Positions 44,401 to 53,102 of a DNA stretch of 64,000 bases are shown piece after piece. A program made the position numbers and the translations under genes. The stretch's first letter is position 1. The number at the start of each line of letters is the position of its first letter. The stretch spans positions 7,661,967 through 7,725,966 of the forward strand of contig JABAKD010000015.1 in NCBI GenBank assembly GCA_012845835.1, read 5' to 3'. The notes under the pieces were generated by a model. The model worked only from the letters and a program-made list of their open reading frames with translations. It was not told the DNA's origin and made no database searches. The DNA is from Undaria pinnatifida. Taxonomy: Eukaryota > Sar > Phaeophyceae > Laminariales > Alariaceae.

Positions 44401-47311
44401 AACAGATAAGACTTGATTAGGGTAGCCAATGGTGCCAGTGGGTAGTCACTCGCCCGAGTGTCCCCGAGCCGCCGCAAAAAATGCTTTTAACGTGTTCTTC
44501 CTGCTGTAGCCTTTTTTCCTAGGCTCTTCTCTCAGAGACAGAGCCTCGACACGCATCATTCCAACAGACGACGCCACTGACAATTTCCCGCAGTTTTCGC
44601 TCTCTGCGCTATGATGTTTTTTTTGTGTCTTGAGTGTTTTTTCCTTGCGTAGAACGGAGCGCAGAACCTCGATCTCTCACACGAAGCGCATCATTCAACC
44701 GGACGACGCTACTGCCTCTTCCAACAAGGGGGCTCAGAGCCTCGACCTCGACACGACGCGCGCCATCCAACAGACGACGTCCAACAGATGACGTCACTGA
44801 ATGTTTCCCCAGCTTCGCCCTCTGCATAATCATCTTGATACTTCAGTTCTTTTCCTTGACGTCACCATTTTGGTCGTGAAGTGTTTTTCTTCGTTCTCGG
44901 CGAGGTTTCCTTGAAACTTCCGTCCTCTCCCTCATCTTCGCTTGCTGCGTAATTGTCGCGATTTTTGTCTTAAGTGTGCCTTTTTGTACAAGGGTGCGCA
45001 GAGCCTCGACCTCGACCATACAAGGGCCACTATTTGGGCACTGGATATCGTCTCTCCAAATCCCGAAAACAACTAACTCTAACAATTAACCAAATCCCCT
45101 AACCTCTCCCGAACAAAACAATTGGTTGGTTAATGGCTATATTACCCCTCTGTCCGTGTTTGCCGTCATGGTTTGGTCTTAAGTGTTTTTCTTCGTGTAC
45201 AAGGGGGCTCAGAGCCTCGACCTCGACGACACCGGCGCCACGAGAGCCGCTATCTGGGCCTTGGGTCTCGGCGGCGGTTTCGGCCTGCTGGTAATCCCCA
45301 CCGCTCTGCCTGCCATGAAGAGGAACGTGATCAGCATCTATAATGAGGACGGGACGCTCAAAGTTGTGAGTGCTATTGGGATTTTCGTCGTTTGAGTTGA
45401 CCTCATGTAACAATGTTCAGATGCATGTATTGCACGTTGTATTCTGGACTTTCCAAGAAAGGAGGATTATGTTATCTGTTTGTGTGAATATATATGTTTG
45501 ATTCTCCAGTTGTCCACGTTAGCGGGGTTGTGATGCGCATTTGGCGCGTGAAGTCTTGAAGAGTTCAATCAATGAGGATGGGACGCTCAAAGTCTTGAAA
45601 ACGGTTTGGTCTCTCGAGTTGGTCGTGGGATTGTCCACCGGGCTGTTTTTTTTTATTTTCTCGAAGTCGTTGTTTTGGGTGAGATATAGAGCTTCTCAAC
45701 TGCAGAGCCTCACAAAAAAGTTGGTGCACCCCTGCCGTATCATACGCCGCCCTATACTTTGGATTCTACGAGAGGCCGCGGGCTGCTGACGTATCGTGTC
45801 CTATAAGAAACTAATTACTGTAATGAACCATTTTGACGCTGTCAACTACTGTTTATACAGCATGTCGTAATTCAATCTCCGCAACCGTTTACTCCAATTT
45901 CCAACAGCAACACCCGGTCCCACCGGTGACCCCGTCTACCGCCCGAAATGGCGGCATCGGCGCCTTCATCAACAGGCACCTGGACTACGACGTTCACACG
46001 TCCGCGAAAGAGTCGCAGTTCGTGGCCAACATCCACGACAGGGCAGAGAAATTCGACCCGCGCGCCGAGGAGGTCTTCAAGTACGTCCAGGTGGTAACCG
46101 CGGTCTGCGATTCTTTCGCGCACGGAGCTAACAACGTTGCCAATGCAATCGGCCCGCTTGAGACCATCTACATAATCTACATCGACGGCGAAATTAAACA
46201 CGATAGGAGCCTCGGCGCCGAGGGATATCTGGTCTTGGCGTTGGGAGGGGTTGGGATTGTGCTCGGTCTGGCGTTGTTCGGGTACAAGATTATTTCTGCC
46301 ATTGGAGTGAAGATTGCTAAGATCACCCCGTCCCGTGGGTTTAGCATCGAGCTTGGCGCAGCGCTGATGGTGATTATTGGTACTCGTCTACACCTCCCTC
46401 TGTCCACTACTCACTGCCAAGTCGGCGCTACCGCGGGGGTAGCCCTGCTAGAGGTAAGCGTAGACAAGTCTCACCCCACGGGGTTTTCCTCCAATCACTT
46501 CTCGTGGATTTTCCCGTAACTGCAGTCGGATTCAGACAATATACGGTGCCGTGGTAATCCCGTGAGACGTCTGATAGGAAATGTCCCATCTCCCCCTACC
46601 CATTGCCAAGTTGGCACCACCGAGGTTGTAGCCGTGCTGGAGGTAGGCGTAGACAACTCGCATCTCACATTGGATTTCCCATAACTGCAGCAGGAACCAA
46701 GCTACGGTACCGTGAAAATCCCGTTGGGTATCCATGAAATGTCCTGTACGAAAACCTACATTTTTTTTTTGGACGAGGTACAGATTTATCCTAAAGTAAA
46801 GAGTCTGATGAAAAAGTAGGTGCATCTCTACATAGATCCGTCTCGAAAAATATGCGTGGTAAAGTTCAATGGTCAAATGACTCAAGTCCAGCAACAAAGG
46901 GGTACACCTCGCCCATCCCCTACCGTTGCATGCGTCTTTCCTGTATGTTTTCAGCATCCTCATTCGTCAAACTTGTACGCCATGAAACGTACCACCCTGA
47001 TTGGTCAATCTCCTTAACGGTGAGAACGGGGACAAAACATTTTCCAATATATTTACCGTCCTGATTCGTCGAACTGCAACGCGGCGCAATAGCCAAACAT
47101 CCATCCCGCCGCATCTTCCCTACCGCCGCCTTAATCTTGTCGTGCTGTATCGGTGGCGCAAAAACAGGGATCCGGTGGCCTGAACAGCCGCGTGATAATC
47201 AAAACCGTGATAGGCTGGTTGGTCACGGTCGTCATCTGCGGGATTGCGTGCGCGATACTTTTCGCGCAGGGCGCGTATGCCCCCAACGTCCACGACACCA
47301 TTGACATTTGA
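35310..47311 (+). CDS. PiT-family (PHO4) inorganic phosphate transporter, 6 exons, 506 aa
   Basis: Exons 35310-35479, 36892-36985, 43522-43906, 45184-45365, 45908-46453 and 47168-47311 join in phase into 506 codons plus TGA, the usual length for algal and fungal PiT proteins. PiT carriers (PF01384) bring phosphate into the cell with Na+ or H+ through a membrane core of two inverted repeats. Repeat 1 shows [20 protein letters not shown] and [16 protein letters not shown]; repeat 2 shows [15 protein letters not shown] and [20 protein letters not shown]. The middle (exons 3-5) is the hydrophilic loop. The start ATG follows GCCGCC, a strong context, and matches the family N-terminus. The second signature has Asn where the family has Asp (GAND), a residue essential in human PiT2. 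Introns reach 6.5 kb, and five of the six exons have decayed junction copies beside them. Confidence 0.93.
35480..36891 (+). repeat. PiT intron 1 with two decayed copies of the exon 2 acceptor
   Basis: The junction CAGGCAGGCCATTGTCTTGGC is echoed at 36335 (GGCAGACAGGCCATTACTTG) and 36617 (CTCAAGCAGGCCATCGTCTT), followed by GGGATCAACAACAA. The period is about 275 bp. Flanking text (ACAACATGCGTACCAGACC, CACCCCACAATGCGATATAT, CACTCCACAACATGTTC) also matches. A CTG microsatellite is at 36046-36095. Confidence 0.75.
36892..36985 (+). CDS. PiT exon 2
   Basis: It encodes [19 protein letters not shown] and [13 protein letters not shown], a membrane helix and the start of the next loop; donor GTGAGC at phase 0. 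The acceptor CCGCAG completes the Arg codon left by exon 1. Confidence 0.92.
36986..39289 (+). other. PiT intron 2, first part: SINE interrupted by element D4
   Basis: 38045-38164 looks like a SINE head (B box GGTTCGAATCC at about 38108, then GAGCGCATACTCGGTGCTCG). 38655-38945 is a SINE body with a duplicated tail (CGCGATATAAATG and GACCACCGCTTGTCCAGAAG twice). Between them, 38265-38650 is element D4. I read this as an insertion into the SINE. The rest (36986-38040) has no recognised content. None of this is coding. Confidence 0.6.
38265..38650 (+). repeat. dispersed element D4, forward copy
   Basis: It contains GAATGGGTAGGGTGGACTGT, AAGTCCGGCGGAAGGC, GAGCTTGCGCAAGTC, CCGGGTGGCTATCTCCACCG, GGGGACCGCCGGTAGGGACA and CCCCATCCGCCGGAGGATG. 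The reverse complement of nearly all of it is at 43935-44375. Both copies are in PiT introns, one on each side of exon 3. Confidence 0.8.
39290..42490. repeat. CCATGG-saturated degenerate tandem array in PiT intron 2
   Basis: For 3.2 kb the sequence is packed with CCATGG and one-base variants (ACCATGGGA, CCCATGGGG, TACCATGG). From about 41000 a unit of roughly 155-190 bp is visible: CACCATGGGATGA, then GGTGGTTTAGGACCATGGGA, then TACCATGG, at about 41055, 41212, 41404, 41560, 41735, 41897, 42017 and 42160. Earlier parts (39465-41000) are more scrambled. It encodes nothing: all frames are short. Flanks are ordinary intron. The array does not resemble any element elsewhere in the window. Confidence 0.85.
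43331..43521 (+). repeat. three-unit tandem repeat ending at the PiT exon 3 acceptor
   Basis: Units of 62-65 bp start CTTGATCAATGCACG at 43331, 43396 and 43458 and end CTCTCCACGAG, CTCTCCACGAG and CTCTCCACCAG; the last AG is the true acceptor at 43520-43521. Branch-point and pyrimidine-tract region are therefore triplicated with high identity, which indicates a recent event. Confidence 0.9.
43522..43906 (+). CDS. PiT exon 3
   Basis: It encodes [20 protein letters not shown], several membrane helices with [20 protein letters not shown], and the start of the central loop up to FTIAVN, ending one base into a codon at donor GTAAGC. Phase matches exons 2 and 4. Confidence 0.93.
43907..44480 (-). 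repeat. dispersed element D4, reversed copy (about 43935-44375)
   Basis: Reverse complement of 38265-38650: CATCCTCCGTTGGATGGG, GCTGTCCCTACCTGCGGTCC, GGTGGAGATAGCCACCCGG, GGACTTGCGCAAGCTTACCC and CTTCCGCCGGACTCGGTCC. It includes a small internal duplication GGGGAACAGAGGATC (44191-44221). It begins 30 bases after the exon 3 donor. Confidence 0.8.
44480..45183 (+). repeat. decayed tandem copies of the PiT exon 4 acceptor
   Basis: The true junction reads TTGGTCTTAAG|TGTTTTTCTTCGTGTACAAG, then GGGGCTCAGAGCCTCGACCT. Echoes include CTTGAG|TGTTTTTTCCTTGCG plus GCGCAGAACCTCGATCTC (44628), AAGGGGGCTCAGAGCCTCGA (44728), GTCGTGAAG|TGTTTTTCTTCG (44880), TGTCTTAAG|TGTGCCTTTTTGTAC plus GTGCGCAGAGCCTCGACC (44971), and a weaker one near 44490-44550. 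Some retain exon-like text for 40 bases or more; coding beyond that is lost. Confidence 0.8.
45184..45365 (+). CDS. PiT exon 4
   Basis: It encodes [35 protein letters not shown] and [12 protein letters not shown]. It belongs to the loop and helix after the first repeat. Donor GTGAGT at phase 0. The exon's last 45 bases are echoed at 45549-45597 (TCAATGAGGATGGGACGCTC) with the donor lost. Confidence 0.88.
45366..45907 (+). other. PiT intron 4, with one exon 4 echo
   Basis: It is an ordinary short intron apart from the echo at 45549-45597. It ends CAATTTCCAACAG, the exon 5 acceptor. Confidence 0.7.
45908..46453 (+). CDS. PiT exon 5
   Basis: 182 codons: central loop ([20 protein letters not shown]...), then the second repeat with [15 protein letters not shown] (about 46110-46154), helices, [20 protein letters not shown] and [20 protein letters not shown]. 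It ends phase 0 at donor GTAAGC. The AAC at 46126-46128 gives Asn in place of the family's Asp. Confidence 0.93.
46454..47167 (+). repeat. PiT intron 5 with one tandem copy of the exon 5 end and donor
   Basis: The last 80 bases of exon 5 and first 90 of the intron are repeated once with a 189-bp offset: CACTGCCAAGTCGGCGCTAC becomes CATTGCCAAGTTGGCACCAC, and GCTAGAG|GTAAGCGTAGACAA becomes GCTGGAG|GTAGGCGTAGACAA at 46643. The second donor is still plausible, so this copy could act as an alternative site; using it would insert 63 in-frame codons, but a TAA occurs within them (46518-46520). Confidence 0.85.
47168..47311 (+). CDS. PiT exon 6, C-terminus
   Basis: It encodes [40 protein letters not shown] and VHDTIDI-stop. 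It holds the last membrane helix. The acceptor AAAAACAG is in phase with exon 5, and the 'GWLVTVV..G..CA.LFAQG.YAP' ending is typical for the family. Confidence 0.92.
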   Translation, partial: GSGGLNSRVIIKTVIGWLVTVVICGIACAILFAQGAYAPNVHDTIDI

Positions 47312-47971
47312 CTTAAACCCCTCAGAACAGCACCATGTTTTTGGCGACGTACTACTGGAATCTAGTGCTGGACAATATGCGTAATAGTAAAAGGGTTCAC
47401 ACTTTCTCCGCTTTTGGCATCTTGTCTAGCTGTTGTGAGCGTCCTGAACATCTGGGCACTTGTTTCTATTTGTTGAACACGGCATTCAGAGTCCAAATAC
47501 AAACGAAACAACATATTCCCGTGTATGAGCAGCGGCAAAAGGGGTGTAGTCATGCCATAACAGCTACTCGCTAGTTACGCATGATCAGCTTTGAAGGACA
47601 GTTGTCAAAGACGTTGACGCACAATTCGCGCTTGTGTTAATTACAGACATTCAGTTCCAGTGTATTCGGTTCGGTGATCAGGTAGTCTAATCTGTTTTCT
47701 TTTAGTTTCCACACATACATGAGTGTTGTTTGTTACAACAGTATGGGGGAGCCACGAGCAAGATATAACTTACGAAGATACTGATGCTCGCATCTCTTGG
47801 GAAGCTCATAAAAACTGTTTGACGAAAGAATTATTGCTCAGCAGCAACTCCTACACACGATATTCTGTAGACCATGTCCTATACGCAACCTTTTGGGGAC
47901 TTCAGCGAGAAAGCACGCAGATACTAAATGATAATTGTGGCATTGTCCACACCTAGAATCTGGGCTGCTGT
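47312..47971. other. 3' flank of PiT; nothing recognised
   Basis: Probable 3' UTR and intergenic DNA. No clear polyadenylation signal, exon or repeat was seen before the T-run at 47974. Confidence 0.4.
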
Positions 47972-48290
47972 GTATTTTTTTTTTTTTTTTTTTTTTTTAG
48001 CACACTTTCACTTTCCAGCTTCTGGACAAGCCGTGGTCACAGGTGTCATCCCTTCTCCTCCCCGGTTCTTGCCTTCAATTTTTGTCGCGCATAGGGTTCA
48101 GCAATCCCACTGCTCGTCGATTGTACATCGAATGTTGCTAACTCACGCTCTCGCGCTTTCCGCAAGTCAATTTGTCCACAAGAAAAAGTCCCAACGAATT
48201 TATACGAGTATGCACTCGGCGGGGCTCGAACTCACGAAACTGACCTATACCAGGCTCGAGGATAACCTGATACGCCACCGAGGCGACCGG
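47972..48290 (-). mobile_element. SINE family copy, reversed, with long poly(A) (T-run)
   Basis: On the minus strand it runs CCGGTCGCCTCGGTGGCG, AGTTCGAGCCCCGCCGAGTG, GCGGAAAGCGCGAGAGCGTG, GTCCAGAAGCTGGAAAGTGA, then a tail of about 25 A. The near-pure tail and close match to 33843 suggest a recent insertion. Confidence 0.85.
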
Positions 48291-50570
48291 TATTGGTATG
48301 GGATGTGTCTGGATGGCAATTTACGGAGCTGTGAAATCACGTGCGCAGCATGAAGACGCCCGTACTGCTGCGCTCTCTTCATAGACGCTTGATTAGATTG
48401 CAATTGTTCGTTGTTTGGCCGGTATGCGTGGGTCCCACGGGGTTGAGGGGGCGTCGCAGTGAGGTTCCCCCTCGCTCACAGTAGATGGTGTTTCTTGTTG
48501 ACGGGCCCTTACTGCAGCATGCTGTTTGCGGCGTCACGGATAATATGTTTTTGATGGATCAACTCGAGTGCGAGCGTGAACTAGGCCGGCGCGCGAGTAT
48601 CGTCCAAGTTTATATATATACATCGTACGCGTTATGAGGTTTCACTAAGCGCGATTGTTCCTACTTCTATAGTCTATAGTCCAGGTTTTATATGCGTGTC
48701 AGGCGTTTGTTTCAGTGAGAGTGATTGGTCCTATTTCTATAGAGTAGGCCTTTCGGGGTTTCAGCGACAGCCATTGATTGGTCCAGCCGGCCCTCGGAGA
48801 TTGTACCTTGCGCGCGGCGTCGCATTGGCTTGGTTAAATTCGTTTGTGGCATTCGTCGATATTTTGGAAGTGTCCTTGTTTTATCGTACATGAAGGGAGA
48901 GGTCGAGATCGCCCTTCATACCTGCCTCCGAAAACCCCCCATTATTAGTCCATCGGGTCCAGCTTTGGCTTCGATGGGTCGACTCACGCGCGAACTGGGC
49001 CGAGGCTTGTGTCGTGTATTGCACCATGGTACGAGTGCATGCGTCAAGGGTGTCTGGGGGGACATATCCTCTACGGTACCCGGGTACCAAGCCCAGTTGT
49101 TGCTAATCGGGTATGTACCCGGATGCTCCCAGAGTATATACCTTACTGAACACGCCGTTGGTTGTGTTTCTACATAAAGCTGGCGTTACGAGGTTTCAGC
49201 GAAAGCGATTAGTCCAGCCGTTCAAGTGGTGCCTCGCGCTTTGAGTGTTTTTGGTTAGGCTGTAATTGTTGGCGACTTAGATAGTTTGTTACTGTCCCCG
49301 TTTGTTTGGTTCCATCCTTGGAGGAGGTACCGCGCGCGTTGGGTCTCATTGGCTCAACTATAATTGCTCGTGGTTTAGACGTTTTGTAAGGGTCTCCCCA
49401 TTGATTTTGCGGCACAGAAAGAAAGGTCGGGATCATTTCAATGCCGTTCGCGCTTGCCTTGACAGGGAGCCTACAATAGTATTAGTGCACAGGGTGCTGC
49501 TACGACTAGACATTGAACATGGAACAAGCTTTGGAACGGCTAGACGGACTACCAGCCGTTACTGAATGACATTTCATTCAAAGGTAGATGTGGTGAGCCA
49601 CACAAACTGTGTCCTACTGTTGTGTGTGCTGTATGTGCTCTTGTTTCAACGTTGTAATGCTGATGGATATGTAGTGGTGGCTGAATCATCAACATTTGCG
49701 TCGGGGCGGCGTGAGACAAACTAACTCCTTTGGGAATGCACGGGGAACAAGCGTCAAGATGGGGGCGTGGTGATTGCACCCTCGGAAACACCACGTAGCT
49801 GGGGCCGCTGTAGTAAAACATTTGTACCGAAGCGGACCAATGTTACGGCAGGGGGGGTTCTCCCTCCATGCATTGCCGTAGTTGTATGATCGTAGACCCT
49901 CGCATCCTTACAGTGCCGGGAACGGGCACGTCGGGTTTTCACCGACACGGCAGGCATCTCGTGCACCAAGCGCGAAGCGCCGTGAGGTGTTTACAGAGTC
50001 GCGTGAAGGGTGAGTGGCATCCTACTAAGAACCACTTCTGAGGCGGACCTCCGCACCCACTTTTAGGGCTTCGTGTTTAAAGTGACTCAGAGCCAAGTCT
50101 CGCGAGTGGCTGCAGCTTTTGTGCTTCTCGGCGTCGCGATATTCACCGCCATGGAAGTAAAGGTCACTCCTGGGCTAATATAGTAAACCCCTGCAGGTCC
50201 GGTTTGAAGTGGCCTGAACTCAGATCGTAGTCCAAATGGGGGTATAACACTATGTACATTACTATGCACCTGGTATTACACTACCAGTGAAAACTTTAAT
50301 ACCGCTGCCTTGGTCAGTGCGGCGGAAGGAGATGTGTGACACGTGAAGAGTCACGTCGTTCGTACTGTCGCATGCTCTTCGTTGGAAAAAATTGAAAATA
50401 CCGCGCTTCACGTTGCTTCTTATGTCGCTACACCCACCTGCAGCCCGGCCCCATAAGAGTTAAACGTGTTTAGAAATACACAACCAATTGACGTAGCAGT
50501 CTTTGCTGTATCTCTAGTAGATCATTCATGGTTCGCGGCTGGAAGCCGCTTGATTGCGGGCGTCCAATTG
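48291..50570. other. intergenic; ATTGGTCC tandem and D1 copy
   Basis: 48640-48890 and 49180-49440 share GAGGTTTCA(C/G), GCGATT(G/A)(T/G)TCC, ATTGGTCCAGCCGGCC-like text and CCTCGG, a decayed tandem. 49866-50065 is a D1 copy. No coding exon was recognised; short frames here have no domain. Confidence 0.45.
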
Positions 50571-50599
50571 ACTTACGGAAGCATATAACTTGAACCAGG

Positions 50600-51010
50600 T
50601 ATCTGTTCAGTACAGAGTGTCCTTGTCAACATGCTGTAGAAATATATGCGCGCGTGTATTCACCTCATTCGTGGGAAGTAGCTACTCGTAGTTGTCTTGA
50701 TGTCCCAGAAGCACACAGCAGTTCATTTGAGAGTTTCTTTGTCAAGCTTCTGCACAAGCAGTACTATCGCGAGTGTGTTTACCTCATCGTGGAAATTAGC
50801 CAATCAATCTTCACGTCACAGGACATAAGACAGTTGTCTAGACCGGAGCTTTCTTGTTAAACTGCTGCTTGAGCAGACATGGCGCGTGTATTGACCTCAT
50901 CCTGAGTTTGAACTAATCGTCACCACGCCTGATGATAGACTAGAGGTCCTATCGAGAGTTTCCTTGTCAAGCTGCCGGACGAGCATATTAGTTCGCGTGT
51001 GTTAGCGCCA
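50600..51010. repeat. four-unit degenerate tandem, about 113 bp
   Basis: Units carry GAGTGTCCTTGTCAACATGC, GAGTTTCTTTGTCAAGCTTC, GAGCTTTCTTGTTAAACTGC and GAGTTTCCTTGTCAAGCTGC (50617, 50731, 50848, 50958), each followed by a C/G(A/T)GTGT and (T/C)ACCTCATC block. The style matches the splice-junction copies in the two genes. Confidence 0.7.
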
Positions 51011-51089
51011 CACCGTAAGTAATCCAGCAACACATTGAGCAGGCAACACCGTCTCGGAGACCCAAGATCTACTGCAAAACGTGTGGTCC

Positions 51090-51290
51090 TCAGGGGACAC
51101 TTTGGGTACATCCCTGGGTTTTCCCCGACCCGCGGACGACGCAGAATTGTGGTCTAAAGACGCGGATGATGACTTTATTAAACCAGGGGACGTGCGCAGG
51201 ATGTCTTCTAACGACCACGATATCACTACGAATAAAGTCATATCCGAGTCACCAATAACCCCACCGGCCATTTTAACACCTTGCGAGATC
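51090..51290 (+). CDS. doubtful acidic exon before donor GTACGG
   Basis: An open frame reads LGTSLGFPRPADDAELWSKD, DADDDFIKPGDVRRMSSNDH, then ITTNKVISESPITPPAILTP up to ATCAG|GTACGG. Composition (acidic, polar) and the position just 3' of a decayed tandem resemble real exons in this window, but I recognise no family and find no partner exons. Chance is quite possible; the opposite strand is open as well. Confidence 0.2.
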
Positions 51291-51369
51291 AGGTACGGGC
51301 GTGCAATACCGGACAGTTGAACTCGAAGCTTGGAGTTTTAGTAATATTTCCTGTGGGTGGGTGGGGGTG

Positions 51370-51482
51370 TAATCGTATAATGCAGGCTGTAATAGGCCTT
51401 TGCATCCTTCCAAGGCCGGGACGGAACACGTCGTAATTTCACCGACCAGGCAGACACTGCTTGCACCAAGCGCGAAGCGGGG
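51370..51482 (+). repeat. dispersed repeat family D1, partial
   Basis: It has ATCCTTCCAAGGCCGGGACG, ACACGTCGTAATTTCACCG and TTGCACCAAGCGCGAAGCG, as in the 49866 copy. Confidence 0.7.
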
Positions 51483-51689
51483 GGGATCTATTGTAGAGCG
51501 GGCAAGACGCCCATGACGGTGGGCCTGTGCCGATATCGGGGTTGTGGGAAAAATTCAATGTCATTTGACAGGAATCAAGATACTTCGGGGTCGTCAGCGT
51601 CCAAACACTTGATGATTGTCCGCTTCTGGGGAACTTTTGAATCCCATCGCAATATTTTTGTGCACTTTACATTGTTTTATTTGTGATCA

Positions 51690-51762
51690 ATGCCATACCC
51701 ATACAAGGGCTCCGCATGGGCGCCGGCATTCGCCGGCGCCCATGCTTCGGGTAGGGCAGGGC
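51690..51762. repeat. GC-rich long palindrome
   Basis: Perfect 14-base arms GCATGGGCGCCGGC (51714-51727) and GCCGGCGCCCATGC (51732-51745) flank a 4-base loop; imperfect outer arms TGCCATACCC and GGGTAGGGCA extend it. It lacks a T-run, so a terminator role is not implied. It could be a mini-element or a cruciform-prone site. Confidence 0.8.
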
Positions 51763-52839
51763 ATCACTTCGACAAGTTAAGGTGTAGCTGTCCGATTGGA
51801 CATTCATAGAACTTTAAAGTAATTCCAAGGGTTTAATATGAACATGAGGTTATGAACGTCATGATTTGACAGAATAAACACGTCATAAACAACCAAGAAG
51901 GCAAGGATTTATATGCTAAACACACTGTTATTAAATGCACAGTCGAGTAAAAGTTGGCGTATATAAAAACAAATACCGAAAAGAGTATTGAGAACCTGCT
52001 TCGCCTCTAGGTGAAACGAAAGAGGACTTGGCATCAATGAAGAGACTGCACTGCTGTCCCCGTGGCAATGGAGGTTCGAGGTTGACAGGATGCAAAGTTG
52101 GTTTGCACTAAATGTCGACATGGGGCCATGTCAGCCGGCGAGGTTTTCGAAGAAGAGCTTTGTTTATTACCTGAAGGCTGTCGCATTGATTGGTCTGCGT
52201 GGTCACGGGCGAGGAGGAAAACGAAGAAGAAGAGAGCCATCTCTCGTTGCGGCGGCGTTGTCTACGATAGATGGGGGAGTGGCTTTGCTCGTACGGAGGT
52301 TGGCGTAGCGCTTCTTCTCTGGTTTTACTCGAGAAGGCGGGATATGTGTATCTGCTGTCTTTGCTTTGCGGGTGCTTTCATGTTGTCGAAATCGGACGCG
52401 TCCCCTCAATAAATAATACTCCGGAGTATCCGGAGTGTCTCGACCATGACGACTGCTGACAGTGCCGGGCGTATTTTCTGCTTAGAGACTGAAATATTAT
52501 TTACTGGCAGTGGTATTTTTTCGTTTCGGACTATGCGCATAGCGGAAAAGGTCGATGTTTGGTATTTTCAATTTCCGACTGAAAGTCCAATTTCGGAAAA
52601 AAATAGGTGCAGACAATCAAGTATCTTCTTTCAGGATGTACTACAACTGCACCAAAAATAAGTAACCTGTCAACATTTTTTGAGAGAGAAGAATGGACAC
52701 ATACAAATAAAAAATCCCGGAAAAGGATGGGGGTGCTGTGTGTGGTAGTAATAATATGCCTTTGCAACATTTTTTATCTTCATCCCATCTATTATCCTCG
52801 CACCACCCTCGCGCTCCCTCCCAGTAGTACCTCAGATCC
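51763..52839. other. intergenic; TATA-like site and anonymous open frame
   Basis: GTATATAAAAAC at about 51959 is TATA-like. A frame from 52098 reads CTKCRHGAMSAGEVFEEELC and continues basic to 52412, but I recognise no domain and the ATG is not convincing. Nothing else stands out. Confidence 0.3.
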
Positions 52840-53102
52840 GGGGTCACATAGCGGGCCCTCCTCCTCCCTCCCCACTTCGGCACGTGCCTTCATTTTTATC
52901 GCGAAAAGAAGTGAGCATTTTTTTCCCTCGTCGACTCGCGTCGAATTGTATCTACCCACCCTGCTAGGCGCTCTCAGCAGTTGATCCCTTTCTTTTTGCA
53001 TTTTTGCAAATAAAATCAAATCCCATCATGGTGGGAATCGAACTCAAGGACAAACACACGTTAGTAGTATTCGAGGGTAAAACCACTAGACCACCGGGGC
53101 GA
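52840..53102 (-). mobile_element. SINE variant with intact tRNA-like A and B boxes
   Basis: On the minus strand the head reads CCGGTCGCCCCGGTGG, A box TGGTCTAGTGGTT, then B box GAGTTCGATTCCC about 40 bases on, as in tRNA genes. The body has CGCGATAAAAATGAAGGCAC and TGTGACCCCGG, matching the family at 9553, 33843 and 47972. The acceptor-stem halves do not pair, so it is not a tRNA gene. Confidence 0.8.

Noticed and set aside
53010-53102. tRNA gene on the minus strand
   Set aside because: A and B boxes are good, but the acceptor arms do not pair and the sequence continues into the SINE family body.
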